Shown in pieces: positions 43,611 to 54,556 of a DNA stretch of 64,000 bases. Location: positions 20,052,667-20,116,666 of the forward strand of contig CM048842.1 of the NCBI GenBank assembly GCA_026545765.1, read 5' to 3'. Under the pieces are notes generated by a model, which worked only from the letters and a program-made list of their open reading frames with translations, was not told the origin of the DNA and made no database searches. The position numbers were made by a program, and so were the translations under genes. The stretch is from Plantago major (Eukaryota; Streptophyta; Magnoliopsida; Lamiales; Plantaginaceae). Within the stretch, counting starts at the first letter, position 1; every line of letters starts with the position of its first letter.

Positions 43611-43620
43611 CTATTTATAG
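43611..43620 (-). promoter_or_regulatory. TATA box upstream of the G1 antisense gene
   Basis: The minus strand reads CTATAAATAG, a near-perfect plant TATA box, 470 bp upstream of the ATG at 43141 and well outside the LTR. It implies antisense transcription from an internal promoter. Confidence 0.55.
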
Positions 43621-44281
43621 AGGGTTAAATCAGGAAGCCCAACCGTCACCATTTTTCGGGATTAAATCTCAATCGTAGATCAAAATTCATCCAATGACAT
43701 AGTACAATAATACCAAGTGAAATGACACATTGGTACAAAATATTGACCTTGCGATGACAAAAACATACAACCAACTTCACCATACTCGGGAAGAGGACAT
43801 TACTACACCCTTGGATGGCCAATTCATCTTCCACCTCAGATCCGTGTCCTTTTTACAGGCAAGGACGATTTACCTCTCCATCACACGGACCCTCGTCCGT
43901 TCGGATGTCCCTCTCCGGACCATCCCGACAAGGTTGATAAAACCCTCCCTTTTTTACAAGGAAGGAAGATTTACCTCATCATCACACGGACCCTCGTCCG
44001 TTCGGATCATCCCTTCACCTACAAGGAGGTACAACTCCACGTTCTCTTTCCACTTGATCTCGCTTACAAATACCCCTTCTTTCTTTAATTTTGTTGCACC
44101 CTGAGTCTACTTCCTCGGACTGCAACAAAAGAAAGAAAAAGGGGGGGGGGGGGGGAGAGAGAGATCAAGATTAAAGACAACAAGAAGCACGGATTACACC
44201 TTTTTTCTACTTACGAGGGGCGGATTGGACCGAGAAACAAACTATCATCTACTTTCCACTATAGTTCCACAACTATCTTTT
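43621..44281. other. G1 region between antisense promoter and 3' LTR
   Basis: No gene. It contains two copies of a 'CACACGGACCCTCGTCCGTTCGGAT' type phrase (about 43882 and 43985). It also holds a 38-nt all-purine run (44127-44164, including G15) in the area where the polypurine tract should lie. Confidence 0.55.
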
Positions 44282-44939
44282 ACCAAGTAAACTGGCACTA
44301 GAGAGTAAGGAGGTCCGGGCAATGAGGTCCAAATTGGAGGAGTCGGACAAATTTATGGGAGTTCACCAAACAACCCAATACGGTCCGAACCAAACGTCCG
44401 GACCAACCTCTTCGGACCTTGACCCACAACAGACTGTATCAAAGCCTCTAAAACTCTCACATTAATGACTAAACTACCCCCGAAAGCCCAAAGTGGAATG
44501 GGGAAAGTATCATTAATGGGCCATGGGCCTATTGAAGCCATGGTGGCTCAATCCAGGCCTTACACTTGGCACGATCTGGTGGAACCCTCCCAATTGGGGA
44601 GAAATCTATATATAGGACACACACTCCCATGTTAAAGGTAAGGCATAATCACTTCCAAACCTTAACTATCATACAGAGTAGATCTTCAGTCACTCTTGAG
44701 TAAAGTCTCGGACCGGTTTGACACTTAGCAAACTGGGTCCTCGGTCCTAACCCCCCCCCCTCCAAGCTATTTGTGCAGGTCCTTACACGTCGCCTCTTAT
44801 CAGTACGACGATTCTTACGGGCTCTTACTCTTTGGTTCTTGCAAGCAAGGTGGTTCTTACTCAAAGGTGGTCTAGGTACTTAGCGTGAAGGAAAACAAGG
44901 AAAACTCATTAAGTGGTTGGGGGACTTTTACCCTCAACA
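44282..44939 (+). repeat. 3' LTR of G1, 5'-truncated
   Basis: It matches 31153-31809 of the 5' LTR and ends CCCTCAACA. About 250 bp of U3, including the TGTTGA terminus, is absent. The outer end and target duplication are intact, so the loss happened after insertion. Confidence 0.88.
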
Positions 44940-44944
44940 TGGGG
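44940..44944. repeat. Right target-site duplication of G1
   Basis: TGGGG is identical to 30895-30899. Confidence 0.92.
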
Positions 44945-46820
44945 AGGGGATTTCTCTGTTTTTTTCTTGTTTTTTATTTTTTTACCGGTTTCTTAGTGGT
45001 GGTCGGTGAGCCACATAGGGTTACATGTCTATGACAATCAATCTCTTTTTCCTCCACTCCACTGGTCAGCCTTTTTTGTTGTTCATTTTGTTTGGACAAT
45101 GCCGGCATATAATGAAATTTTATACCACTTGTTTACCATATTTCAAATATATTTTATCTGTACTTTACTTAATTAAACATCAACTCCTTAAACAGAGTCC
45201 TCTTTTTTCTATACCGAGACCTGCAGAAAAGCTTTTTTACAGGTGTGAGGAAACGAAGTATTTTAGACTTTCATTGACGCCTTACAAAAGCGTAGTGGTA
45301 ACAATGTCGGTGGAACTAGATAGAGATAAATGTAAATAGCCGTGCAAAAAATAAAAAATAAAAAAATGGCCGTTGTGCCTTGCTTTGTTTACTGCGTTTT
45401 AGTGGTGGTCGATGAGCCACATAGGGTTGCATGTTATTTGTGGCCGATGTGCCTTATCTGTTTGTGTTTTGTGAGTCTTTAGGCTATTTTTGGCCTATTT
45501 TTAAAATTTTTGTGGGTCTTGAGTCGAACATCCAAGTCTAACATCTTTTGTTCGTAACAAACTTTTTTGATGCTTAGGTTTTGAGTATATACTTATTAGT
45601 AATGGTTGTTGAGTCTAAATTTTTTCAAGTTCGTCTCCCTTGTAAATAAGAAGTCTGTTTAGTTTTGTGGTCCAAAAACCTTTGAGGAGCCTTGTTTGAG
45701 CTGACGAAAAAATATTATACCGACAAGAATTGTTTTGGGTGACTCCTGGGATGTGCAAATTATTTTAAAGGTTGTTGCGCCATTTCATACTTATGCGTGT
45801 TCTGATTAGATGGGAACGAAAAACGACATGCTTTGAACTTTTGATACCCTTCCAAACCCGTTCAAAAGAACAGGTTTGGGTAGGGGATTTCCATTTTTTT
45901 TTTTTGACTGATTGTGAGATGTGTAGTTTTGACTTCTGTTCCCTACAAAAATATTTTTTAATAAGGCTCGGGGTGTATCCATAGTCTTAAGTGATCACCG
46001 TAGGTCGTGTTGGGCGTGTTCAAATACTACCATATACCGGCGTGGCCTTTTATCAGCCATATGACCGTGAGGGTTGATGACACGTAGCTAACTGACACGC
46101 ACAAAAGTGTAGACCTTCGGTAAAATGGACACCATCAAAATTGAAGCCAAAAGATTCCAATGAGGACAAATAAAGCACACGAGTTACTCAAACCCCATGT
46201 TGTGAGTCGTGTGGAATTCTTTGTCTACATGAACAAAAGCTTTGGACGGGAGCCACACGCGGAATAAGTCCTTGTTGATAATGAGGGTCACACACCAGTG
46301 ATTTTATCCGCACTTACAACAATTTCGAGTAACTCTAAAAAATAAGTGTGGAAGGTTTTGTGAAATTTGAAAGCAAAAAAGGGAACAATAGTCGGAGTAG
46401 CATGTCTCTATTTTTAGTCTTTGAACTAAAGTCCCTTTGGACCTTTCGAAAAGAACACATTTGCATAAGAAATTTTTGGCAACTTGTGGTGAAAACCACC
46501 TTCCCAACTTTACTTTTGAGTGTTACCCATGCTGGACTTGTCCAGAAGAGAGTGAGAGTTGCTACTTAAAATTTCTTGTGAGGGTCTGCCGAGTTAGACT
46601 TAAGTCTTATTTACTTTGGAAACAAAATAGTTTGATTTTTGCTTGATTTTCTGTCAACGTTGGTAACAACTCAAAATATTTGTTTCTTACAAATGTAGAT
46701 TCGGTAACTTGGATGTCTGACTCTGTTCTTTGTGTTGTGTGTCTTTGTTGTTTAGAGTCTAGTTTATTTTCAAGGTTGTTTGTTTGCTTGAGGAGGAGCA
46801 AAGGTTCGGTTTGGGGAATT
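44945..46820 (+). other. Element A internal region, right of G1
   Basis: This is noncoding sequence of about 1.9 kb with only short chance ORFs. It contains a 35-bp direct repeat (44993-45027 and 45399-45433, AGTGGTGGTCGGTGAGCCAC-like). It also has a strong hairpin at 45852-45879 (12-bp stem, AAAA loop). It ends in a purine-rich GAGGAGGAGCAAAGG...TTTGGGG before the 3' LTR. No pol remnant is visible, which supports the gag-only reading of A. Confidence 0.65.
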
Positions 46821-47549
46821 TGATGAGGTGTGACACCTCATTTAACCCTTTTAACCTCTTTTTATTAGTTGTTTAGTTGTGTTTTGTATATATTTTGTGT
46901 TGTTTCTTGTGTTTGGTGTGTTTCCACCTTGTATTCAGGTTTTATGTGTTTTCATGAAGAAATGAGGCTAAAAAGGTGCATTTTATTGCATTACCGGAAA
47001 GTCAAAAGTTCCAAGGTCTCAAAGGTGGTGGAAATTGGAGTGCGTCGGTCGAAACGGAAGTGCATTCGGAGTTCGAATGAAGTTTCTACGACCGTTTAAG
47101 TGAAAACTTGCGAAAGTGGAACTACATTGGAGCGGTCTAGCCATTTTGGGTATAACTTCTTCATACGATGTCGGATTGACCTCAAATTGGCGTCCACGCA
47201 AAGGTAACGGAAAAATATAGTTACAATAAAAGTGGGGCGTTCGCTCGGTGCCTTTGGGGAGATCGCCTGGGCCATTCTACACTGCAGCGGAGAAATTCTC
47301 TACTGCTGCTTCCAGAGCACCGGTCAATCGCCCGGTGCTTGGGCCGACCGCCCCACCCATTCTACGCGGTCGGTGAGATTTTTAATGCCTTTTGGGCATT
47401 TTTTCTATATATTTTCGAATTTTGGAGTTTCAAAACATGAGACTCCATTGCAGATTGTAATTTGAACCATTCGAAATTCCCCTTTTACTTTTCTCTCTTG
47501 CAAGAACCCCAGATTTACATCAACAATTGTAACAAACCTTTTCGATGAT
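46821..47549 (+). repeat. Partial 3' LTR of element A, split by G2
   Basis: It starts TGATGAGGTG and is colinear with 28300 onward up to 'CTTTTCGATGAT', then jumps into the G2 LTR at 47550. Its first 20 bp form a palindrome, ATGAGGTGT-G-ACACCTCAT (46823-46841). Divergence from the 5' LTR is clear, so A is older than G1 and G2. The GC-rich block of degraded GCGATCGC-type sites is at 47235-47360. Confidence 0.85.
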
Positions 47550-48441
47550 TGTTGATACGGAATTATGTCCAATCCGTCATAGACGCCTTTGGAATGAATC
47601 CTAAGGCGTCCCAAGTTGTCTGAGTCTGGGACCTTACAGTCCGACCCTATGCCCCCGGCGAGTCCGACCCGCCCAGGCTTAAAGGGACAGGAGGGCCCCA
47701 GAGGGTAGTAGATCCGACCCTGACAATGGTCCGTAACGATGGGATCTGACTCGGACACCCATCCGGACTCAACACAACAACCTCACAAGCAACCAAGTGG
47801 ACTAGCACTAGAGAGTATGGAGGTCCGAGGCACAAGATCCGAATGAGAGGTACTTGACAAACTGAGAAGAGCATCTTATGGTCAACCTAGTACGGTCCGG
47901 ACCAAACGTCCAAACCTGCCTCTTCGGACCTTAACCCGCAGCAGACTGCATCAAAGCCTCTAATACTCTCACATTAATGACTAAACTACCCCTGAAAGGC
48001 CAAAGTGGAATGGGGCAAGTGTCATTAATGGGCCATGGGCCTATTGAAGCCTTGGTGGCTCAATACGGACCTTACACTTGGCACGATCTGGTGGTACCCT
48101 CCCAGTTTGGGTTAATCTCTATATATAGGGCACACTTCTCAAGGTAAAAGGGGGAAGCCATAATCACGACTCATTCCTGATAGCTATACCGAGTAGATTC
48201 TCAGTATCTCGCAAGTAAAGTCTCCTTCCGGTTTGACACTTAGCAAACCGGGTATAAGGTTCTAACCCCCCCACCCCTCCAAGCTACTTGTGCAGGTCCT
48301 CACACGTTGCCTCTTACCAGTACAACGGTTCTGAGGGGCTCCTACTCTTTGGCCCTTACGAGCTAGGTGGTCTAGGCACTCAGAGAGAAGGAAGAACAAG
48401 GGTAACTCATTTAAGTGCTCGGGGGACCTTTACCCTCGAAA
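47550..48441 (+). repeat. 5' LTR of G2
   Basis: It begins TGTTGATACGG and ends CCCTCGAAA (the terminal CA is mutated). The TATA box TATATATAG is near 48119-48127. It is colinear with G1's LTR. Confidence 0.9.
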
Positions 48442-48444
48442 TTT

Positions 48445-48462
48445 TGGCACTGTCTGTGGGAA
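48445..48462 (+). other. Primer binding site of G2 (mutated)
   Basis: TGGCACTGTCTGTGGGAA differs from G1 at two positions, so priming would be weakened. Confidence 0.8.
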
Positions 48463-48492
48463 TCTTTAGGAAAAGTTCCATTCTCTTCAGTA

Positions 48493-49671
48493 ATGGCAAG
48501 AACAAGAAGGTCAGTAAGAACCAACGGTACTGCAATTGACACGCCAGCCCCAAGGCAAAGAGGCAGACCTCCCACTAGGAGAGGAAGAGTGGCGAGAACC
48601 ACTTCAAGAAACACAATGGACTATCCAAGTGATGGCCACACCGCTAGCCTCTCTTCAGAGGAGGAAATAGCCGCTGATCCACCGATAAGGGCCCAAGTAC
48701 TCGGGGTCGAAGGACAGGTTCCTCCGTCAGGAACACACGGTCCTCCTCCAGGGGGAAACTTCACTCTTCCAAATGGGCAGATCGTTTGCCCAAGTGAGTT
48801 TGGGATGAGCGAGAATCAGTTTGGCCTCTTACTCAACACTATTCATGGATGCTTTGGATCGAACAACCTTCAGCCTCCCCAACCCACTCCTCCTTTGGCA
48901 ATTCCGAGACAAACTGAACCCGCACAATCAAGGAATGAGCATCGTCCAATCCAACAAAGGTTAGGGGAACCAGCTCAACCAGAGGACCTAAGGAACCTTC
49001 TCAACAGGAGGGCCGCTGCTTCTCACGAACACCGGAAAAGAAGTCCGGTGAGACCACGAGCAGATGAAGCTGGAACTAGCCGACGTGGGGCTCTTCAGCA
49101 TGCGCCAAGAGATCACGTGGTGGAGAGCATCTCGATAGTTCCCGTTGATGATCTTCCTCCAGATGTGGTCGTCAACCCAAAGACGAGCGAGAGGCTAACC
49201 GCCGAGCGAATTTATGTCCAACAAAACGCCTTGGAAACTCAAATCGCTACTTTGAGCAAGATGGTGAAGGCACATGAGAAGGTGAGTCTTAGAGCTCCCA
49301 ATCCTTTATGTGATGAGATAATGAGGGAAAGGAAGCGCCCCAACTCCACTATCCCAAATCTTGAGCACTATTATGGGGATACTTGTTCCGTGGGGCACCT
49401 TACTAGGTATGAGAGCAAGACGGAGACTAATGGCCTGAATGACAACATGAAGGCTCTTAACTTCTCCAGTACTCTCTTTGGAGAAGCAATGGATTGGTGG
49501 ACCTCTTTGCCCAATGTCTCCATCAAGTCTTATGCGGATATCGCTTCTCTTTTCCTGAAAAGGTTTGAGAAAGCAAAGAAGAGAAAGAGATCAGTGGAGC
49601 TTCAATGAGTAGGAGTAATCCAGAAAGAGCACGAGGATCTTAGAACCTTCCTTGATCGCTTCAATGCCGAA
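48493..49671 (+). pseudogene. G2 gag N-terminal half
   Basis: It starts at 48493 (MARTRRSVRTNGTA) and is open to TGA at 49606-49608. The domain order equals G1 (FSSTLFGEAMDWWTSLP, FLKRFEKAKKRKRSVE). Unlike G1, there is no C-run frameshift here, but a nonsense change lies where G1 reads HLAEVIQ. The coding frame resumes directly after it. Confidence 0.85.
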
Positions 49672-51072
49672 GTGCGCCTGGTCGAGCTTCACAGCATCAA
49701 GGAACGGGTCCGACACCTGTATGCTAACACTTACAACGATGATCTCAGAAGAAAGCTTTCCAATGAAGAAATCACAACCGAAAAATACTTGGAAGATATC
49801 TGTGAAGGAGTCTTGTATGGGGAGGAGTACCGAAGAAATGTTCCAATAAGAGCCGGGGCCAAAAAGGGGAAAGAGCCAATAAAACAAGAACCCCCTCCCC
49901 GACCTGGAAAGTTCGAACAAAAGAAGGAATTTAGAGGCAAGAGGGAATTCTGCAGGGAGAGAACCTCTCCAAGGAGATACGCCGAATATACTCGCCTCAA
50001 TAGACCAAGATCCGACATCTTGGCTTCTATTGTTGAGATAAACTTAGACATACAATGTCCAAAACCTACAAGGAGCAGTAAGAAGAACAAAGCTTCAAAG
50101 GAATATTGTAGGTTTCATAAGCACAAAGGTCACTCGACTGAAGACTGTGTCCTGCTGAAGACAGAAATAGAAGGGCTAATAAGGAGCGGAAAGTTGAAAG
50201 AACCAGTGTATGAAGAAGAGCCCTCCAGGCACCAGAGAAATGAACAAAGATGGGAGGAGCGTGGTTCGGAACCTCTGACAGGATCCTTACCACCACCTCT
50301 TGTAGAAATTCTACCCCACCATGCCCAAAGATACCGCGGGTATCCTGAAGATTTGGGAATGGAGAACCTTCCCTATAGCGGGGTTATCAATGCTATAGCA
50401 GGCGGACCAGCTGGAGGAGATACCCGAAATGCAAGGGAGAGGACCGCGCAACATCTAAGAAACAATGATAGAGCCTATGCTCCACCAGCTTTGAAAGGAA
50501 CAAATGCCATCACTTTCGATGATAGTGCAATTCCCCCACCAACGTCTGGTGGAGGAGATCTCAAAGACCCTGATGTTCCTTTGGTTGTCTCTCTAGTCAT
50601 CGCCACTTATAAAGTCAACAAAGTACTTGTTGACATAGGGAGTTCCTCAAATGTCATCTCCAAGCGAACCGTGGAACAGATGCACTTGGGCAATATTCAA
50701 TACGGGCGCGTATACACCTCCTTAGTAGGATTCGGGGGTTCTATAGTCCGCCCCATTGGAAGTATACCCTTACAAGTCTCTATGGGAACCTTCCCAATGA
50801 GAGTAACTAAGAATATCCTCTTTGTGGTGGTCCACAGTACGTTCGACTATAACGTGATCCTGGGGTGCCCAGGACTCAACCAATTTAGAGCAATCGCATC
50901 TCCCCTACACAATAGGGTGAAGTTCCCTACTCCAAATGGAGTGGGAGAAGAAGTGGGCAATGTTAGGGAAGCATGGAAATGTTACATCATGTCAACCAGA
51001 GGAGCCTCAGCACCCGTTCTTTCGGTCGCCAAAAGACCAGGAGCCCTCCTCCTGCGCCTCTTACTCCAGTGA
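49672..51072 (+). CDS. G2 gag C-terminus, zinc motif and protease
   Basis: This 466-codon open frame has the Gag tail (KERVRHLYANTYNDDLRRKL), the Tat zinc motif CRFHKHKGHSTEDC (50108-50150) with all ligands, a Pro-rich linker, and the protease site VDIGSSSNVI (about 50632). It continues with YNVILGCPGLNQFRAI. A frameshift near 51030-51045 ends it. Confidence 0.85.
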   Translation: MRLVELHSIKERVRHLYANTYNDDLRRKLSNEEITTEKYLEDICEGVLYGEEYRRNVPIRAGAKKGKEPIKQEPPPRPGKFEQKKEFRGKREFCRERTSPRRYAEYTRLNRPRSDILASIVEINLDIQCPKPTRSSKKNKASKEYCRFHKHKGHSTEDCVLLKTEIEGLIRSGKLKEPVYEEEPSRHQRNEQRWEERGSEPLTGSLPPPLVEILPHHAQRYRGYPEDLGMENLPYSGVINAIAGGPAGGDTRNARERTAQHLRNNDRAYAPPALKGTNAITFDDSAIPPPTSGGGDLKDPDVPLVVSLVIATYKVNKVLVDIGSSSNVISKRTVEQMHLGNIQYGRVYTSLVGFGGSIVRPIGSIPLQVSMGTFPMRVTKNILFVVVHSTFDYNVILGCPGLNQFRAIASPLHNRVKFPTPNGVGEEVGNVREAWKCYIMSTRGASAPVLSVAKRPGALLLRLLLQ

Positions 51073-52541
51073 GGGAAGAGATTGGAGCTGGGACGCTCAA
51101 GGAGAAGTTCCCTAAGACTGCAAGGATGGAGCCTCATGAAGCATTAAAAGAAGTTCAATTGATTGAAGGAGATCCAGAGAAGATAACTCGGATGGGAACA
51201 GAGATGAGCGCGGAGGTAGAAATGAAGCTCATCACATGCCTTCGAGACAATCGCGATATTTTCGCCTGGAGCACTGACGATCTTAAGGGGATAGACCCTA
51301 GGATCGTTGTTCACCGTCTGAACATGGATCCTACGGTAAAACATATCCGACAAAAGAGAAAGGACTTTGGGCGTCTCGAAGATGCTATCATAGCAGGAGA
51401 AGTGGACAAGTTAATGAAGGCAGGACATATCGAAGACGTCAGATACTTTGATTGGGTCTGTAACGTGGTCCTCGTCGAGAAGATTCCGGGAAAATGGAGA
51501 ATGTGCAACGACTTCACTAGGCTCAACATGTTTTGTCCAAAGGATCCTTATCCGTTACCTCGCATTGACCAGTTAGTAGACTCCACCGTGGTATGTGCAC
51601 TCTTAAGCTTCATGGACGCTTATCAGGGCTTCTACCAAATCAGGATGGCTCAAGAGGATGTAAAAAGACGGCCTTCTTCACAGCAGGAGGAGTCTACCGT
51701 TTTAAAGTCATGCCGTTCGGCCTGAAGAACGCAGGTGCTACATACCAACGACTGGTGAACAAGATGTTCAAAGAAGAGTTGGGCAAAACTATGGAAGTTT
51801 ACATGGACGACATGCTAGTAAAGAGCAAGACTGAAGAGCAACACATAGAGCATCTAAATAGGTGATTTTCCATCCTTAGGAAGTACGGAATGAAGTTGAA
51901 CCCAGAGAAGTGCACGTTTGGTGTAAAGGGAGGAAAGTTCCTCGGTTACATGGTCACGGAGAGAGGTATCAGCGCCAACCCATAAAAAATAAAGGCAATC
52001 TTGGACCTACCACAGCCAAGGACAATCAATGTGGTGCAGAAGCTCCTTGGAAGGGTGATGGCCCTGAGCCGTTTCATCTCCAAATCCGCCGAGAAAAGTT
52101 CAAGTGGACAAAGGAATGCGAAGAATCCTTGGATAACTTGAAGAGCTATATCCTTTCACCACCGCTCTTGTCCAAACCAGTAGAAGGTGAACCTCTTTAC
52201 CTCTACCTAGCAACTGCTGCTGAGGCCATGAGTTCTGTATTGGTGCGGATACAAGGGAACGATCACTTGCCGATCTACTACTTAAGCAAAGCCCTCGTGG
52301 GTGCCGAGGCTAGGTATGTCAAGATTGAGAAGCTCGCCTTCGCGCTAGTCTACACTGCCCGGCGACTGAAGCCTTACTTAAAATCTCATCGAATCGTCGT
52401 CCTCACCAATGAGCCACTTAAATATGTCCTTGGCAAGCCAGATCAGTCAGGGCGTTTATCCAAGTGAGCGATCAAATTAAGTGAATATGATATCGGGTAC
52501 CAAGCCCCGTCAGCCAAGAAAGCACAAGTCCTTGCCGACTT
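50973..52541 (+). pseudogene. G2 reverse transcriptase and RNase H (broken)
   Basis: RT motifs are NDFTRLNMFCPKDPYPLPRI and FMDAYQGFYQIRMAQEDV. A frameshift near 51665 is followed by FKVMPFGLKNAGATYQRL and the active site YMDD (51800-51811) where G1 has YVDD. TGA occurs at 51863, and a further stop is near 51985. A short deletion before 52098 removes the FFKILRKGDKF-equivalent. RNase H (YLSKALVGAEARYVKIEKLA, NEPLKYVLGKPDQSGRLSK) ends at a TGA at 52465-52467. Confidence 0.85.
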
Positions 52542-52542
52542 C

Positions 52543-53118
52543 TTGGTAGATTACCCCGAAGAAACAGAAGGAGGGATTGATAGTCCACAAAGGAACGTGA
52601 ATTATGTGATGCTCACTCAGGCGAAGGCTATCCCGGAAGAAGGTAGGACCAAAGAAAATGAGCCTGCAGAGATGTTCGAAAACAATGTCCAACTCTGGAC
52701 GAAGTATCAGGAACCCATGGATGACTCCCTGAGGGTGAGGCTCATGTTCCTCCTAGATGAAGTAACCAACACTTCAACACCTGCATCTTCCGTCAAGTAG
52801 TAGGAAGATGGGAAAGTTCATACTCTTGCATTGGAAGCTAAACTTGAAAGCAAGGAATGTTGGACACTACAAGTGGACGGATCCTCTACTGGACGACTAG
52901 GAGGAATAGGAATTTTCCTTGAAAGCACTGAAGGAGCCAGGCTGGAATACGCCATCACCCTCAACTTTATGGTAACAAACAATGAGGCCGAGTACGAGGC
53001 AATACTTACCGGCTTGAGAATGGAAAGGTCTCTTCAAGTAAAAAGGATCAAAGCCTATACAGATTCCTAGCTCGTAGAATCCCAGTTTTTCGGGTCTTTC
53101 GCCACTAAAGGACCCAAC
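52543..53118 (+). pseudogene. G2 linker and second RNase H
   Basis: An acidic linker (52543-52800, two TAGs at its end) is followed by the second RNase H: LQVDGSSTGRLGGIGIFLES, NNEAEYEAILTGLRMERSL, AYTDS with a TAG at 53068-53070. The first catalytic Asp and the Glu of NNEAEYEA are present. Confidence 0.82.
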
Positions 53119-54556
53119 ATGATCAAGTACTTGGAGCTCCTCAAGAAAGAAGCTGAGCACTTTGAAGTATTCATGTTGGAACAATTCCACAGGGAGTGTA
53201 ACGAGAAGGCCGACGCTCTTTCCAAATATGCCTCTGCCCTAGGAGCTTTGGACACAAGGCGCGTCATCCTGATGACTCTCACAGATTCTTCCCTAGTGAA
53301 CCCCAATGGTCAAGTCTTCCTCCTAGGCGCCGAAAGGAGATGGACGACCGACATATTTCACTATCTCAAAGATGGCTCTCTACCTTCAGACCCTAAAGAA
53401 GCAAGAAGGATCCTATGCAGAGACAACATGTATTTTATGCTGGGAGAGGATCTCTACAAGAGATCTATGACTGGCGCTCACATGAGATGCCTTGGACCCG
53501 ATGAGGCGAAGACCGTTTTGGAAGAAATCCACGCGGGAGTTGCGGGAGTCACTCCGGGGGACGAACCTTAGCTCAGAAGGTCATAAGACAAGGATACTAT
53601 TGGCCTACCATTGGTAAGGATGCTGCCAACTTTGCTCGTGCTTGTGAAGATTGCCAATACTATGCCAACATACCACATCGTCCAACTAACCCTATGATTC
53701 TGTCAATCATAGCTTGCCCATTTGATCAATGGGGAATAGACATAGTTGACCCCTTTCCACATGGCACGCACCAAAAGAAGTTCCTTATTGTCGCGGTAGA
53801 GTACTTCACCAAATGTGTCGAGGCCGAAGCAGTGGCCACCATCACAGAGAGCCGAGTAAGAACCTTCATTTTGAAGAACATCATCTGCCGCTTTGGACTT
53901 CCTAGGGTCATCGTTTCCGATAATGGAGCACAATTTTTCGAAGCCAGATTGAAAGAGTGGCTCCAATCCTTCAAAATAGAACAACGCTTCACTTTCGTTG
54001 CCTACCCTCAAGCCAATGTTCAAGTTGAAGCCATGAACAAGACCATCGTCAAGATTTTGGAAAAAATACTGAGAACTTCTCAAGACAGCTGGGTAGATGA
54101 TCTCGATGGAGTCCTATGGGCACATCGGACAACAGCTCGCACCTCTACTCAGGAGACATCCTTTGCACTAGTCTATGGCTCAGAAGCGGTCATCCCCTCT
54201 GAAATTGCTGTGGAAACCCAAAGAATCCAACAATACCAACCTGCGGGAAATGAAATCGCAAGGATCTACGACCATGAGCTCCTCGAAGACGAAAGAAGCC
54301 AGGCACTAGCTAACATCCCCCGCTATGTCCGCTCGGCCATAACAAACATGTTCTTCCCAAGGATATACAAGTCGGAGACTTAGTCCTCCGAAGAGCTAAT
54401 ATCCTGAGCAAGGTTGGTAAACTCTAGCCTAAATGGGAAGGACCCTACAAGGTCGTTGGGGCTAGAGTCAATGGAAGCTTCGAGTTAGAAGATGATCAAG
54501 GAAGAGCTTTGAAGAGAACATGGAATGTTAAGAACCTACATAAGTTTTATGCTTAG
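53119..54556 (+). pseudogene. G2 RNase H end and integrase
   Basis: The RNase H end is retained (FHRECNEKADALSKYASALG), unlike G1. The integrase zinc region shifts frame near 53545-53580, with ACEDCQYYANIPH retaining both Cys. The core has QWGIDIVDPFP, VSDNGAQF and VQVEAMNKTIV. The frame 53694-54383 is open, then shifts. The C-terminus ends KFYA with TAG at 54554-54556. Confidence 0.85.

Larger units (their letters stand above)
30900..44939 (+). mobile_element. Tat-lineage Gypsy element G1 (14 kb)
   Basis: Order: 5' LTR 30900-31809, PBS, gag, protease, RT, RNase H, second RNase H, integrase (to 37872), about 2.2 kb noncoding, antisense gene 43141-40116, long polypurine stretch, truncated 3' LTR 44282-44939. 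A TGGGG duplication flanks it. The RT phrase NDFTRLNKFCPKDPYPLP and a second RNase H before the integrase are typical of the Tat/Ogre/Retand lineage. The LTRs differ by a few percent by eye. It is inactive through stops, a frameshift and a deletion. Confidence 0.9.

Noticed and set aside
44141..44155. G15 run as a regulatory G-quadruplex
   Set aside because: A pure homopolymer that differs between copies is better explained by slippage or a sequencing error; no conserved spacing of G tracts is seen.
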